A stretch of 64,000 nt of DNA, from contig JADGEQ010000001.1 of assembly GCA_016744295.1 (NCBI GenBank), positions 1-64,000 on the forward strand, read 5' to 3'. Each line of letters opens with the position of its first letter. Positions within the stretch are counted from its first letter, which is position 1. This document shows positions 29,316 to 38,223 of the stretch, piece by piece. Both the position numbers and the translations under genes were made by a program. This DNA comes from Desulfobacteraceae bacterium. Its GTDB lineage: Bacteria; Desulfobacterota; Desulfobacteria; Desulfobacterales; Desulfobacteraceae. The notes below the pieces were generated by a model. It did not search any database and was not told the DNA's origin. It worked only from the letters and a program-made list of their open reading frames with translations.

Positions 29316-31043
29316 TTACTGAATATTGGTCTGTAGAATCAATTCCCTGCGATAAAGATCCAGTACCTTGGGTTTTGCAATCATACCGACAAACCGATCA
29401 TGTTCAACCACCGGGATAGTGTCCATATTATTTAAAGCCATGGAATCAAGCACATCTTCGAGATCATCCTCCAGGGAAGCTGTGACCACGTTCGCATCCA
29501 TGATTTGATTGAGAAACACCATATCATACATACCCGGTTCCAGGGCATATTTACGAATGGAGCTCAGTTGGATTACCCCTTTAAAAATTTCAGTTTCATC
29601 TTCAATTACCGGGAAAAGATTCTGTTTTGACTGTTTGATGATATCAATGAAATCCCGGAAAACCATATTTTCAGAGACCCTGGTATAATCTGTTTCAATG
29701 AGTTCATTGAGCCTCAAATCAGAAAGAATCCGGGCATCGGTCCCCGGTCTCATGAATTGCCCCCTCTCGATGAGATCCTTAAAATAAAAAGAGGCAGGTT
29801 CTATATAATGACTCATGGTGGATGAGATGGAAGAGACCAAAATCAGCGGCAGTATGGTGTCATATCCACCGGTGATCTCTACAATCAGAAAGATACCGGT
29901 TAAAGGTGCTTGCATGACACCACTGATGAGCCCTGTCATACCCATGAGCGCATAGGCGCCTTCACTGGCAATGTTGGCAGAAGGGATCAAAAATAACACC
30001 GCTTTATGAAATACCACTCCTGTGAGACTGCCAATGACCAGACAGGGGGCAAAAATCCCGCCAGATCCACCCCAGCCAAGGGTCATGGCCGTGGCAAAAA
30101 TCTTGGCAAAAATGGCCAGAAAGGTCAAAAACAGCCCCATGGAAAAGGTGCCTGAAATCATGGACTGGATAAAATGATAACCTTCCCCCAAAACCAGCGG
30201 CATAAAGATTCCGATACCGCCAACCACGCACCCTCCGACAATGGCCCGCCCCCAGAATGGAAGGGAGATTTTTTTGGCAACGCCTCCGATTTTCCTCAGG
30301 CTTTTTGTAAATAAAACAGAGATCAATGCCGCGAAAATAGCCAGACAGAGGCTGGGCAAAATATCGGAAGCCATTGTATTAAAGGGCTGGTGATTGAAAA
30401 GCACCTGTTCCGGAATAATGGCCTGACTGACCTGGGCGCCTGCCACGGCCGCAATGGCAATGGGAATAATATTAACAAATTTCCATTCTCCCAGGATCAC
30501 TTCTATGGAAAAAACCAGCCCTGCGATGGGGGCATTGAAAATAGAGGCAACGGCCCCGGCAGTTCCGCACCCCACAAGGGTTATCCGCTGGCGGTCATTT
30601 AATACAAGAAATTTTGCAATATTGGACCCAATGGCTGAACCACTCATTACCACCGGAGCTTCCGGCCCAGCAGACCCGCCGCTGGAAATGGTCAGAAAAC
30701 TGGATATCAATCTGGAATAGCTGGACCTCAAGCGAAGCAGCCCGCCATATCGGGATACCGCATAGATTACCTCGGGCACGCCGTGGCCAGCCCCTTCCTT
30801 GGAAATTTTTTCAAGATAAAGGGAAGAAAAAAGCGCTCCTAGGGCCGGCAATACAAATGCCCACCAATAATGCCGAAGGGGATGAAGCCATTCAAGCACA
30901 GACTCAAGTGAGAGGCGCAGGGCAACGGCGGCAAGCCCGCTGCAGATACCGGCAACAGAGCCGGCAACAATTAAAAGCAATCGGTCATCCAATCGGAAGA
31001 GCCTGTAATAAATTGCTTTATAAGTATTTTTAATGGTCTGCAT
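29316..31043 (-). CDS. ClC-family chloride channel/antiporter with C-terminal CBS pair
   Basis: Inner-membrane ClC protein, 575 residues. Selectivity-filter motifs are variant: GHGVPE for GSGIPE and SAGPEAP for GREGP, the latter keeping the gating glutamate. A GGSGGIFAPCLVIGS segment matches the third ClC signature. Two CBS domains occupy about 445-570 (ending VEHDRFVGMIAKPK), suggesting adenine nucleotide regulation. It is followed after 24 bases by the Usp gene and preceded by the HTH-EIIA gene, pointing to a stress- or ion-linked operon. Whether channel or Cl-/H+ exchanger cannot be read safely. Confidence 0.9.
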   Translation of the reverse strand: MQTIKNTYKAIYYRLFRLDDRLLLIVAGSVAGICSGLAAVALRLSLESVLEWLHPLRHYWWAFVLPALGALFSSLYLEKISKEGAGHGVPEVIYAVSRYGGLLRLRSSYSRLISSFLTISSGGSAGPEAPVVMSGSAIGSNIAKFLVLNDRQRITLVGCGTAGAVASIFNAPIAGLVFSIEVILGEWKFVNIIPIAIAAVAGAQVSQAIIPEQVLFNHQPFNTMASDILPSLCLAIFAALISVLFTKSLRKIGGVAKKISLPFWGRAIVGGCVVGGIGIFMPLVLGEGYHFIQSMISGTFSMGLFLTFLAIFAKIFATAMTLGWGGSGGIFAPCLVIGSLTGVVFHKAVLFLIPSANIASEGAYALMGMTGLISGVMQAPLTGIFLIVEITGGYDTILPLILVSSISSTMSHYIEPASFYFKDLIERGQFMRPGTDARILSDLRLNELIETDYTRVSENMVFRDFIDIIKQSKQNLFPVIEDETEIFKGVIQLSSIRKYALEPGMYDMVFLNQIMDANVVTASLEDDLEDVLDSMALNNMDTIPVVEHDRFVGMIAKPKVLDLYRRELILQTNIQ

Positions 31044-31068
31044 TCTATAGTACCAATTCTCTATGTCT

Positions 31069-31743
31069 TTAAAAGGTATTCAATGTCTGGAGGGCTTGAA
31101 TTTTCTCAATCAAGGCATTTGAATCGGGCCTGGATTTAAGAAATTGTGAAAAAGATCTGTCCCTCAGGCAAAAAGACAGGGAGGACAACAAGTGGAGATG
31201 GAATTTAAGATCCGGGCACAGGATAAGAAACAAGACATTCACGGGTTGCTGGTCCATGGCCTGATAATCAACCCGATTTTCAAGGAAACAGACTGCCACC
31301 AGGGGTTCATTCAAATAGCCCAATGGAACCCTGGGATGGGGGATGGCAATGCCATTACCGATGCCAGTGGAAAGGGCCTGTTCCCGTTCAATCAATCGAT
31401 CAAGCAGATCTGCTTTAAAATCTTTTGGAACCTTTGTTATTCTTTCCAGACAAGCGTTTAAAACACTTTTTACATCCGCTCCCAAAATACCCGAATAAAC
31501 CCCGCCGTTTTCCACGGCACAGGATAAAGGAATAATAGACTCGCTCTTTTTTTCAGTTGCTTCTTTATCAGAAATATTCAGCGTAATATTATGCTTGCTC
31601 GCCCATTTTTGTAATTCACTTGTCCGAAACCAATAATTGCTTCCTGCTTTGGAAACCGGCAGTTTCCCCTGCCTCACCCAACGTTCGATGGTATCGGGAA
31701 CAACGCCCAAATGTTTTGATAAATCAGAAACTGAAAACTCCAT
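31069..31743 (-). CDS. HTH plus PTS EIIA-Ntr domain protein
   Basis: Fusion of an excisionase/MerR-type helix-turn-helix (MEFSVSDLSKHLGVVPDTIE, residues 1-50, with WVRQGKLPV) and a PTS EIIA domain (about 85-224) carrying the phospho-histidine motif GIAIPHPR. I start at ATG 31743 after AAAGGAAG; the track begins 20 codons earlier. Such fusions occur in many sulfate reducers and are thought to be regulatory, not sugar transporting. Upstream of the ClC and Usp genes with 25-base gaps, so likely the first gene of a three-gene operon. Confidence 0.85.
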   Translation of the reverse strand: MEFSVSDLSKHLGVVPDTIERWVRQGKLPVSKAGSNYWFRTSELQKWASKHNITLNISDKEATEKKSESIIPLSCAVENGGVYSGILGADVKSVLNACLERITKVPKDFKADLLDRLIEREQALSTGIGNGIAIPHPRVPLGYLNEPLVAVCFLENRVDYQAMDQQPVNVLFLILCPDLKFHLHLLSSLSFCLRDRSFSQFLKSRPDSNALIEKIQALQTLNTF

Positions 31744-32266
31744 TTGTTCTTCCTTTAAAAATAAGAAAAAAAAGACAAATTTACGGTTTGCCTTTGGTGA
31801 CACACATTCGGTACAATTTGGATCAACCCCTCCGGGGAGGTCCGGAAAAGATCAGGTCAGGCTGGTCAGAGTTTGTATCAGATGGTCTTCATATTTTCAT
31901 ATATAATTATTATCAACAGCTCTAAACTGCTTAATTCATAAACTTTTTCAGGCCTGTTATAGACCAAACCACCCTGAATAACAACCTTAAAATTTTTCTT
32001 AACAACGAAATTGTTGATACAAGGAGAAATGGCTTAGAATGATTATGATCAAGTGATTTAGAAAAATTGAAAGATTTTGATAATTACACCCACTCAATTG
32101 TTCGTTCCAACCGAATCAAACCAAGAAACCGATATGTCTTGACCGAATAAAATTTTTATTTTAATAATATTTATATCAATAGGAAAAAGTAATTTTGGTG
32201 TTGTTCACTAAATAGGTGTTGTTCACTAAATAAAAGTGTTGGAATAGATAAAAGGAAAACATTAGA
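31744..32266. other. 523-base intergenic region between divergent operons
   Basis: No credible gene. The A/T-rich sequence contains a small hairpin CCTCC-GG-GGAGG (near 31829-31840), an A/T-rich stretch, and a perfect tandem repeat near the right end (listed separately). Promoters for the HTH-EIIA operon (leftward) and the beta-helix gene (rightward) must lie here, but I see no convincing -35/-10 pair. Confidence 0.6.
32197..32232 (+). repeat. Perfect tandem 18-bp repeat x2 upstream of the beta-helix gene
   Basis: GGTGTTGTTCACTAAATA occurs twice head to tail with no mismatch, ending 34 bases before the ATG at 32267. Such a short tandem so near the start could be a duplicated regulator site or a slippage product that changes the 5' untranslated region. 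Confidence 0.85.
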
Positions 32267-33679
32267 ATGAACCAGTTAAATCAACTCACCGAAAGAATTA
32301 TTAGACGGGTGAATGTAAACTTAGAGGAATTTGATTTTGATACGGAAAGTTTTGTTACAAATACCCTGGATCACGACAAAATGCTTGAGTTTTATGCATT
32401 CTACGGCATCACCTCCCAGCATCCCATTTATTTTCATTTTAAAAATTCAAATATTGCCGGCAGTTATTTTCTAGGAAAATGCCATGTGGGAAGATCTGCC
32501 ATTTATAAAAGCGATATCAGGGGGGATGAATTAAAAAGAAAGGGGGACAATCTTCGGTATAAAAAGGATGTTCCCCTTGTTGAAGATGAAATGTTCACCA
32601 TCAGGGACAGTCTTCTTTATAAAACCCTTGTGCATAGTAATTCCCATAACCTTGAGAGTCCTGAGGAATTCAGCATTCGGAATACTATTTCAGCCCACTA
32701 CGCCAATATTCATGGATCCACCCTTGAAGGATGTTTCCTAGGTCCATTTGCAACCTTGGATCTCATGAACCTTCACTCCTGCATAGTGGGTGAATTTTCA
32801 TATGTCCAGGCAGGAGAACTTTTCCATAGAAAAATTGATCCGGGAACCGTGTGGATTCGGAATCCTCATTTTGAATTTAAATATAAATTCAAGAAAGAAA
32901 TCTTGGATAATTTTGTCGGAGTAAATTCATCCCATCAGCCCCGGGGAATCATCTACGATTTTGTTAAGGCTCGGGAACAGGATTATGAAAAATTATTTGA
33001 TATAATGAATCTTGCACCCATAGAAGCACCATCGACATCTGCTGTTAACCGGTATGCTGTGGTAAAGGGTAAAATAAACATTGGTGAAAATGTATTGGTA
33101 GCCCAAAGCGCTTTTTTAGATAATGCTGTGATGGGAGACGGGTCCAATGCCCAGGAGAATTCCTATATTATCCATTCAACCCTGGCCGGCAGAAATGTGA
33201 CGGCCCATGGCGGTAAAATCATCCATTCGGATATTGGCCTTGACACCTTTGTGGGATTTAATTCATTTTTAAATGGGAAACCCGATGCAAGAATTGAAAT
33301 CGGTGAAGAATGTATTGTCATGCCCCACACCATAATCGATCCGGACATTTCTATCAAGATACCCGGCGAGCACCTGGTATGGGGGTTTATCAAATCGGAA
33401 GCAGACCTTAAAGATCATACCATTGCATTTGATGATTTGGCTGAAGTTCGCGATATACTGAAAATCGGGAAATTGACTTTTACGGGCATGGGTTCGGTTT
33501 TTATTGACGGCTTTCGCAAAAGAATACACCAGATTTTACTCTTAAATGGTGCCCTGTTTCAAAAGGATGAAAACCGGGGCCATGCCCAGGACGATCAGAA
33601 CATATCCTTTAATACCATTCAACCGTATAGAACAGGCACAAGACGAGGGTTGTACCCCTCCATCAGAATTAAGCCCTAG
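32267..33679 (+). CDS. Left-handed beta-helix (hexapeptide-like) protein of unknown function
   Basis: A 470-residue protein with repeated short Ile/Val/Gly-rich strands typical of left-handed parallel beta-helices in two blocks: about 135-205 (ISAHYANIHGSTLEGCFLGP) and about 255-375 (INIGENVLVAQSAFLDNAVM, GRNVTAHGGKIIHSDIG). The middle 205-250 is a charged linker. No acyl-CoA or nucleotide motif is recognised. It may be an acyltransferase or a scaffold; I do not assign a reaction. Monocistronic between a divergent EIIA operon and the convergent membrane-complex operon, with a strong terminator after it. Confidence 0.75.
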   Translation: MNQLNQLTERIIRRVNVNLEEFDFDTESFVTNTLDHDKMLEFYAFYGITSQHPIYFHFKNSNIAGSYFLGKCHVGRSAIYKSDIRGDELKRKGDNLRYKKDVPLVEDEMFTIRDSLLYKTLVHSNSHNLESPEEFSIRNTISAHYANIHGSTLEGCFLGPFATLDLMNLHSCIVGEFSYVQAGELFHRKIDPGTVWIRNPHFEFKYKFKKEILDNFVGVNSSHQPRGIIYDFVKAREQDYEKLFDIMNLAPIEAPSTSAVNRYAVVKGKINIGENVLVAQSAFLDNAVMGDGSNAQENSYIIHSTLAGRNVTAHGGKIIHSDIGLDTFVGFNSFLNGKPDARIEIGEECIVMPHTIIDPDISIKIPGEHLVWGFIKSEADLKDHTIAFDDLAEVRDILKIGKLTFTGMGSVFIDGFRKRIHQILLLNGALFQKDENRGHAQDDQNISFNTIQPYRTGTRRGLYPSIRIKP

Positions 33680-33706
33680 TTGGTAAAAAAACCATGATTT
33701 AAAAGC

Positions 33707-33742
33707 AAAATGCCATTCCCCCTATTGGGGAATGGCATTTTT
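33707..33742. terminator. Bidirectional terminator between convergent genes
   Basis: AAATGCCATTCCCC pairs with GGGGAATGGCATTT across a 5-base loop, with an A run on the left and T runs on the right (TTTTTGGTTTTTTTT), so it can end both the beta-helix gene (plus) and the hydrogenase-like operon (minus). Confidence 0.88.
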
Positions 33743-33841
33743 GGTTTTTTTTATATGAAACTTTCACCAAGATGCTGTAATCATGGAAGTTTCATTTTTC
33801 GTTGTGACCGGGAGCAAATACCATGCTCCTAGCCATGCCAG

Positions 33842-34585
33842 CTATTTAAAAAATGCCAGCAATGCATGAAGGTTAGTAAGGGGGTGGGGAGGACAACCGG
33901 GTATAAACAGATCCACCGGCAAAATGGTGTCCAGCCCTTCGGTTATTTCCGGACTTCCGAGAAAGGGCCCACCGGTTATAGTGCAGCTGCCCACTGCAAT
34001 GACAACCTTTGGATTAGGTACCGCTTCATAGGTCTGCAATAATGCGGTTTTCATATTCCTGGAAACAGGACCTGTCACCACAATACCATCTGAATGCCGG
34101 GGGGAGGCAACAAAGTTGATCCCAAAACGGGCCAGGTCAAAAAACGGAGTTGCCAAGACATTTAAATCCGCTTCACAGGCATTACAACCGGCAGCAGACA
34201 CCTGGCGAAGCTGCAAAGATCTGCCGAACAGTTTTTTAAAGTGCTGTTTCGAATGTTCTGCAAGGGCGGGCAGATCCCCATCGGTAATCAGGTCTGCTTT
34301 CTGGGCAGTGGAAATTTCAAAATCCCCGGTAAACTTAACAAATTCTCCCTTGGAAATACGCTCACAGGTTCCGCAGAATATGCATCGCCCCATATCAATT
34401 TTTTTATCAGCCACAAGAATGGCATCCTGGGGACAGGCATCTGCACAAGAAGTGATTATTTCAGGGGAAGCCCCTGTTTGGATAACCGGCCTCCCGCGGT
34501 ATCGCGGAAATACAGCCGGTTTCTCTTTAGGATAGCCACATGTTCTATAACCTTGTTCATATCTGTTCTTAAGTGTATTGAGCAT
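33842..34585 (-). CDS. Ehr/Hyf-like complex: ferredoxin-NuoB (HyfI-like) fusion subunit
   Basis: Electron-transfer subunit, 247 residues. An N-terminal ferredoxin segment (about 45-90) keeps one intact cluster (CIFCGTC plus the Cys of ACPQDAI), while the cysteines for the second cluster are mostly missing. The C-terminal NuoB/HyfI domain has AAGCNACEADL, VGSCTITGGPF and IPGCPPHPLTN, the four cysteines of the proximal cluster. So HyfH-like and HyfI-like functions are combined. Last gene of the operon, 26 bases after the large subunit. Confidence 0.88.
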   Translation of the reverse strand: MLNTLKNRYEQGYRTCGYPKEKPAVFPRYRGRPVIQTGASPEIITSCADACPQDAILVADKKIDMGRCIFCGTCERISKGEFVKFTGDFEISTAQKADLITDGDLPALAEHSKQHFKKLFGRSLQLRQVSAAGCNACEADLNVLATPFFDLARFGINFVASPRHSDGIVVTGPVSRNMKTALLQTYEAVPNPKVVIAVGSCTITGGPFLGSPEITEGLDTILPVDLFIPGCPPHPLTNLHALLAFFK

Positions 34586-34611
34586 TTAAGACTCTCTTTA
34601 TCGTTTTATCA

Positions 34612-36120
34612 TTAAAGATCATACCCGCAATAGGAAAGGTTGAAGCTTTTATTATTTAAAGGAAAATCCGATATTCCTGTATCCCTCAAAGACATGGCCA
34701 ACCCGTTCCAGTTGTGAAAGGACGGATCCTTCACTTTGTAGCGAAGGATATCCCCTTTTTCATCGGTGAGGATCAAATGGGAGACCTCCCCACGCCATGC
34801 CTCGTTTATGCTGACCACAAAAGAAGAGGGGGGCAGATCAAAATTGCCGTTTTCCACACATTGGGTTTCAATGGGGGTAAAAATCAGTGATTGAATAATA
34901 TTAATGGATTGCAATACTTCGTCATACCGGACCCGGGCCCGGGCATATACATCCCCTGTTGGTTTTTTATTCTCAGAGATCTCTATCTGCCCATAATACT
35001 CGGTTGGAAAACACCGCCTCACATCATAGGGAATACCGCTTGCCCTTCCTGCCGGTCCCACCAGGCCCAATTGATCCGCATCATAATTACTGACACTTCC
35101 ACAGTCTTCAAAACGGGCTATGACAGTGGAGGCACCAAAAAGTAGCTCCAATACATGTTCCACCTGGGGTTTCAATTCCTTCAGCCTTTCATCAAGGGTT
35201 GCCCGAACATCATCGGCCAAATCAAAACGAACCCCTCCGGGTCGTACCAACCCTTTTCCAAACCGGTTCCCGCAAAGAAGCAGGGCCAGGTTTAAAAAAT
35301 CACCCCGAAGGCGGCCAAAATAATTGGCCGGAGGCAAAAATGCCACGTCCCCGCTTAGGGCTCCCAGATCACCGATATGATTGGCAAGGCGTTCCAATTC
35401 CAGGGCAATGGTGCGAATTTTCCGGGCCCCTTCATCGGGCAAAACTTGGGTAAGAGATTCAACGGCTTGGGCCATGCAGAGGCTATGACCGATGGTGGTA
35501 TCCCCTGCAATGCTTTCAGCAAGAATGGGGAGCCTTTTGGTCGTTACCTTGTGAAAAAGATTCTCAACGCCTCTGTGCTGGTATCCCAGTTGAATTTCCA
35601 GGTTAAGCACCCGTTCACCAATACAATTAAACCTAAAGTGACCGGGTTCGATAACCCCGGCATGAACCGGCCCCACAGCAACCTCATGGATCTCATCCCC
35701 GTCCACCTGGTAATAATCATATTTTCCGGGAATATCTTGGGTATAGTCATTGCCAAACACATCCGGGGCACCTTGGGAATTGGGGTGGTATCTGACCATT
35801 TTCAGCCAAGGGTGTCCTTCCGGCCTTATACCAAATTGTTCGGCAATCTCCCTTTCAAAAAGATGAAAGGGTTCACAGGTGTTGGAAAAAGAAGGATATG
35901 CCTTGGGCGCATCACAACCGGCCACCAGGAGTTCATCAGTTCTTAAGACCGCCATGAGCTTGATAGTATCCCCATCCTCATAGGCAAAATACTGAACCAC
36001 CTTGCCTCCGGCTTTCACAATATTCAAGGCATCTTCCTGGAACTTGTCAAAGGAAAGATGGGGAACCCTCTCTCTTTCTATGGTTTCACCATTTAATATC
36101 TTTAAAAAAGCAGTTGTCAT
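34612..36120 (-). CDS. Ehr/Hyf-like complex large subunit (NuoCD-like, lacks NiFe cysteines)
   Basis: A 502-residue protein with an N-terminal 30-kDa/NuoC-like part (about 1-125, LFEREIAEQFGIRPEGHPWL) and a NuoD/HyfG-like part starting at HEVAVGPVHAGVIEPGHFR. In NiFe hydrogenases this family carries CxxC near the start and DPCxxC at the end. Here the equivalent places read AESIAGDTTIGHS (about 201-213) and DPSFHNWNGL (about 465), so all four nickel ligands are absent. It cannot be a NiFe hydrogenase; it matches the description of energy-converting hydrogenase-related complexes. It overlaps the HyfF-like gene by four bases (ATGA type). Confidence 0.9.
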   Translation of the reverse strand: MTTAFLKILNGETIERERVPHLSFDKFQEDALNIVKAGGKVVQYFAYEDGDTIKLMAVLRTDELLVAGCDAPKAYPSFSNTCEPFHLFEREIAEQFGIRPEGHPWLKMVRYHPNSQGAPDVFGNDYTQDIPGKYDYYQVDGDEIHEVAVGPVHAGVIEPGHFRFNCIGERVLNLEIQLGYQHRGVENLFHKVTTKRLPILAESIAGDTTIGHSLCMAQAVESLTQVLPDEGARKIRTIALELERLANHIGDLGALSGDVAFLPPANYFGRLRGDFLNLALLLCGNRFGKGLVRPGGVRFDLADDVRATLDERLKELKPQVEHVLELLFGASTVIARFEDCGSVSNYDADQLGLVGPAGRASGIPYDVRRCFPTEYYGQIEISENKKPTGDVYARARVRYDEVLQSINIIQSLIFTPIETQCVENGNFDLPPSSFVVSINEAWRGEVSHLILTDEKGDILRYKVKDPSFHNWNGLAMSLRDTGISDFPLNNKSFNLSYCGYDL

Positions 36121-37571
36121 TTAATTCCTCCGCCAATTGCAGTCACTGCCTCAATGATGGTCTGATATAATGTATCCGGAATAAAAAAGCATAATATCAA
36201 AGATGTTAAGAGCAGTATATATTGAGGCCAGACCAGGCTGGCTTTTTCTTTGAAACCAATTGTTTTGTCCGAATCCTCTGTTTTTGAAGCCGCTTTTTTA
36301 AAATCAGCAAAGGAGATTTTCATTACCTGGTTGGCAAATCCGGCAAAGATAAAACACAGGCTCAGAATAAAAATACCTGCTGCCAGATAGTGACCGGTTC
36401 TAAACGCACCCACAATAATAAAAAGTTCTCCAATGAAAATCCCAAAGGGGGGGAACCCTGAGATACCGGCAAATCCGGCAAAAAAGGCCACAAATGTTTT
36501 GGGCATCCGAGATGCCATATCCCCGGTATTCTTAATCAATCTATCCTTATACCCCAACAACATATTTCCCGATGACAAGAACAAGGATGATTTGATCAGA
36601 CTATGGTGAATCATGCAGATCACCGCACCATATGCGGCAAGACCGCCGATTCCGGTTCCAAATGCGATGATGCCCATGTTCTCGATACTGGAATAGGCCA
36701 GCATTCGTTTATATTCGTTCTGTTTTAAGATAAAGGTTGCGGCTGCCAAAATGGAGATCAACCCAAAAACGATGAGAATGGTTCCGGAAAAATCACCAAG
36801 GCCTGCGGCATACATTATCTTATTGGTTTTAAAAATACCCAGATAGGCACAATTTAAGAGCACGCCGGACAATAGGGCAGAGGCAGGACTTGGGGCCTCA
36901 CTATGGGCATCCGGCAGCCAGGTATGCATGGGAGCAAGCCCCATTTTTGTCCCATACCCAACCAAAATCAAAACAAACCCGGCCTTAAGCCACATGGGAT
37001 CCAGCTCCTTGGCAACCTGGGTAAGGGCGGAGAAGGAAAGCGATGCCTCCACATTTACAACATCCATGGAAAGTGTAATAAGGACGGTTCCCAGAAGGGC
37101 CATGGCAATACCAACCGAACAGATGAGCAGATATTTCCAGGTGGCTTCCAAGGAGGCCGATGTTCTGTAGGTATAAATCAGCGGTGCACTGGCAAGGGTT
37201 GTGGCTTCAATGGCGATCCACATTACCATGATGTGATCCGACAAGGTGACCATGGTCATGGTGGACAAAAACATGAGCATGCATCCTGTAAAAACATTTT
37301 CTGATTTAAGATCACTTTCCTTTAAGTAGGTCATGGTATAAATGGAAATCAGAAAGAACAACAGAGAGATCACCAAAAGGGATAACAACCCCTCGGGTGT
37401 CACTGCAAAATAGTTTTCAAAAATGGGTACAGATCTGGTTTTCCACAAAAGAAGAGAAAGAATCAGATGAATCGCACCCGTACCGACTAGAAGCTGGCGG
37501 CCAATTGCCTTTGGAAGAAAAAAAGCAAGTAGACCTGTAATAAAAGGGGCTAGAAAAATAATTTCTACCAT
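36117..37571 (-). CDS. Ehr/Hyf-like complex: antiporter-like membrane subunit (HyfF-like)
   Basis: Polytopic membrane subunit related to Mrp/NuoN proton-sodium antiporters, 484 residues with about 13-14 helices. The motif HTWLPDAHSEAPSPASALLS is the conserved discontinuous-helix region, and ASLEATWKYLLICSVGIAMA precedes it. Presumed to translocate ions as electrons pass through the soluble arm. Overlaps the large-subunit gene and lies 10 bases after the HyfE-like gene. Confidence 0.9.
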   Translation of the reverse strand: MVEIIFLAPFITGLLAFFLPKAIGRQLLVGTGAIHLILSLLLWKTRSVPIFENYFAVTPEGLLSLLVISLLFFLISIYTMTYLKESDLKSENVFTGCMLMFLSTMTMVTLSDHIMVMWIAIEATTLASAPLIYTYRTSASLEATWKYLLICSVGIAMALLGTVLITLSMDVVNVEASLSFSALTQVAKELDPMWLKAGFVLILVGYGTKMGLAPMHTWLPDAHSEAPSPASALLSGVLLNCAYLGIFKTNKIMYAAGLGDFSGTILIVFGLISILAAATFILKQNEYKRMLAYSSIENMGIIAFGTGIGGLAAYGAVICMIHHSLIKSSLFLSSGNMLLGYKDRLIKNTGDMASRMPKTFVAFFAGFAGISGFPPFGIFIGELFIIVGAFRTGHYLAAGIFILSLCFIFAGFANQVMKISFADFKKAASKTEDSDKTIGFKEKASLVWPQYILLLTSLILCFFIPDTLYQTIIEAVTAIGGGIK

Positions 37572-37581
37572 GAAATAACAC

Positions 37582-38223
37582 CTATTCCTTTAATGTTCTG
37601 AGTAGAGCCGTGTCAACGTCATCAAACGTTTTGTTGATGTTTTGAAGTATAATTCCCATGATCATGACCCCGGCCAGCACATCCAGAAGAATGCCGAATT
37701 CAACGATATGGCGGGCATGGGTGGAAAATGTGGTTCCCACAAGATAAATACCATTTTCCATCATGATGTAACCCAATACCATGGCAATGGCATTACGCCT
37801 TGCAATCAAAAAAAACATACCCGTCACAAGCAATGCAATGGCTGTGGGGGTCACCAGAAGGTACTCGCTTATGGCGGGAAGATTCAACTGCCGGCTGATG
37901 TAGGTTGCCGCAACGATGAGTCCAAGGCCGAAGAGCATGGACGCGTGATACCCGACAATGGGCTCCACCTCCCTTCGGATGGCAACCTTTTTAATGGCCA
38001 GATAGATACACAATGGGATAATGATACCCCTGATCAACAGGGTCACAAAGGTAAAAACAACCCCACCGGCACTCATATCAAGACCGATGAAAAAAGGCAC
38101 AATGGACGCCACGAGCCCCTGAAATGCCACGACTGTTATTAATCCCGGGAGCCGACTGGTCCCGAAGGAAAACAAAACAGAAAGCAGCACAAGTGATAAA
38201 AGCGTATCGACTGGATGTATCAT
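37582..38223 (-). CDS. Ehr/Hyf-like complex: HyfE-like membrane subunit
   Basis: A 213-residue protein with about seven helices; the C-terminal part (AIAMVLGYIMMENGIYLVG) resembles NuoK, including the glutamate in the MMENG helix that is essential in NuoK. In Hyf complexes HyfE has this same extra N-terminal part. Overlaps the HyfC-like gene by four bases. Confidence 0.87.
   Translation of the reverse strand: MIHPVDTLLSLVLLSVLFSFGTSRLPGLITVVAFQGLVASIVPFFIGLDMSAGGVVFTFVTLLIRGIIIPLCIYLAIKKVAIRREVEPIVGYHASMLFGLGLIVAATYISRQLNLPAISEYLLVTPTAIALLVTGMFFLIARRNAIAMVLGYIMMENGIYLVGTTFSTHARHIVEFGILLDVLAGVMIMGIILQNINKTFDDVDTALLRTLKE

Noticed and set aside
33842-34585. Complex I NuoB
   Set aside because: The fused ferredoxin segment, the GCNAC motif and the Hyf-type operon point to a HyfI-type subunit, not respiratory complex I.
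34612-36120. NiFe hydrogenase (hydrogenase-4) large subunit
   Set aside because: Both cysteine pairs that hold the NiFe site are absent, so I call the complex hydrogenase-related instead.
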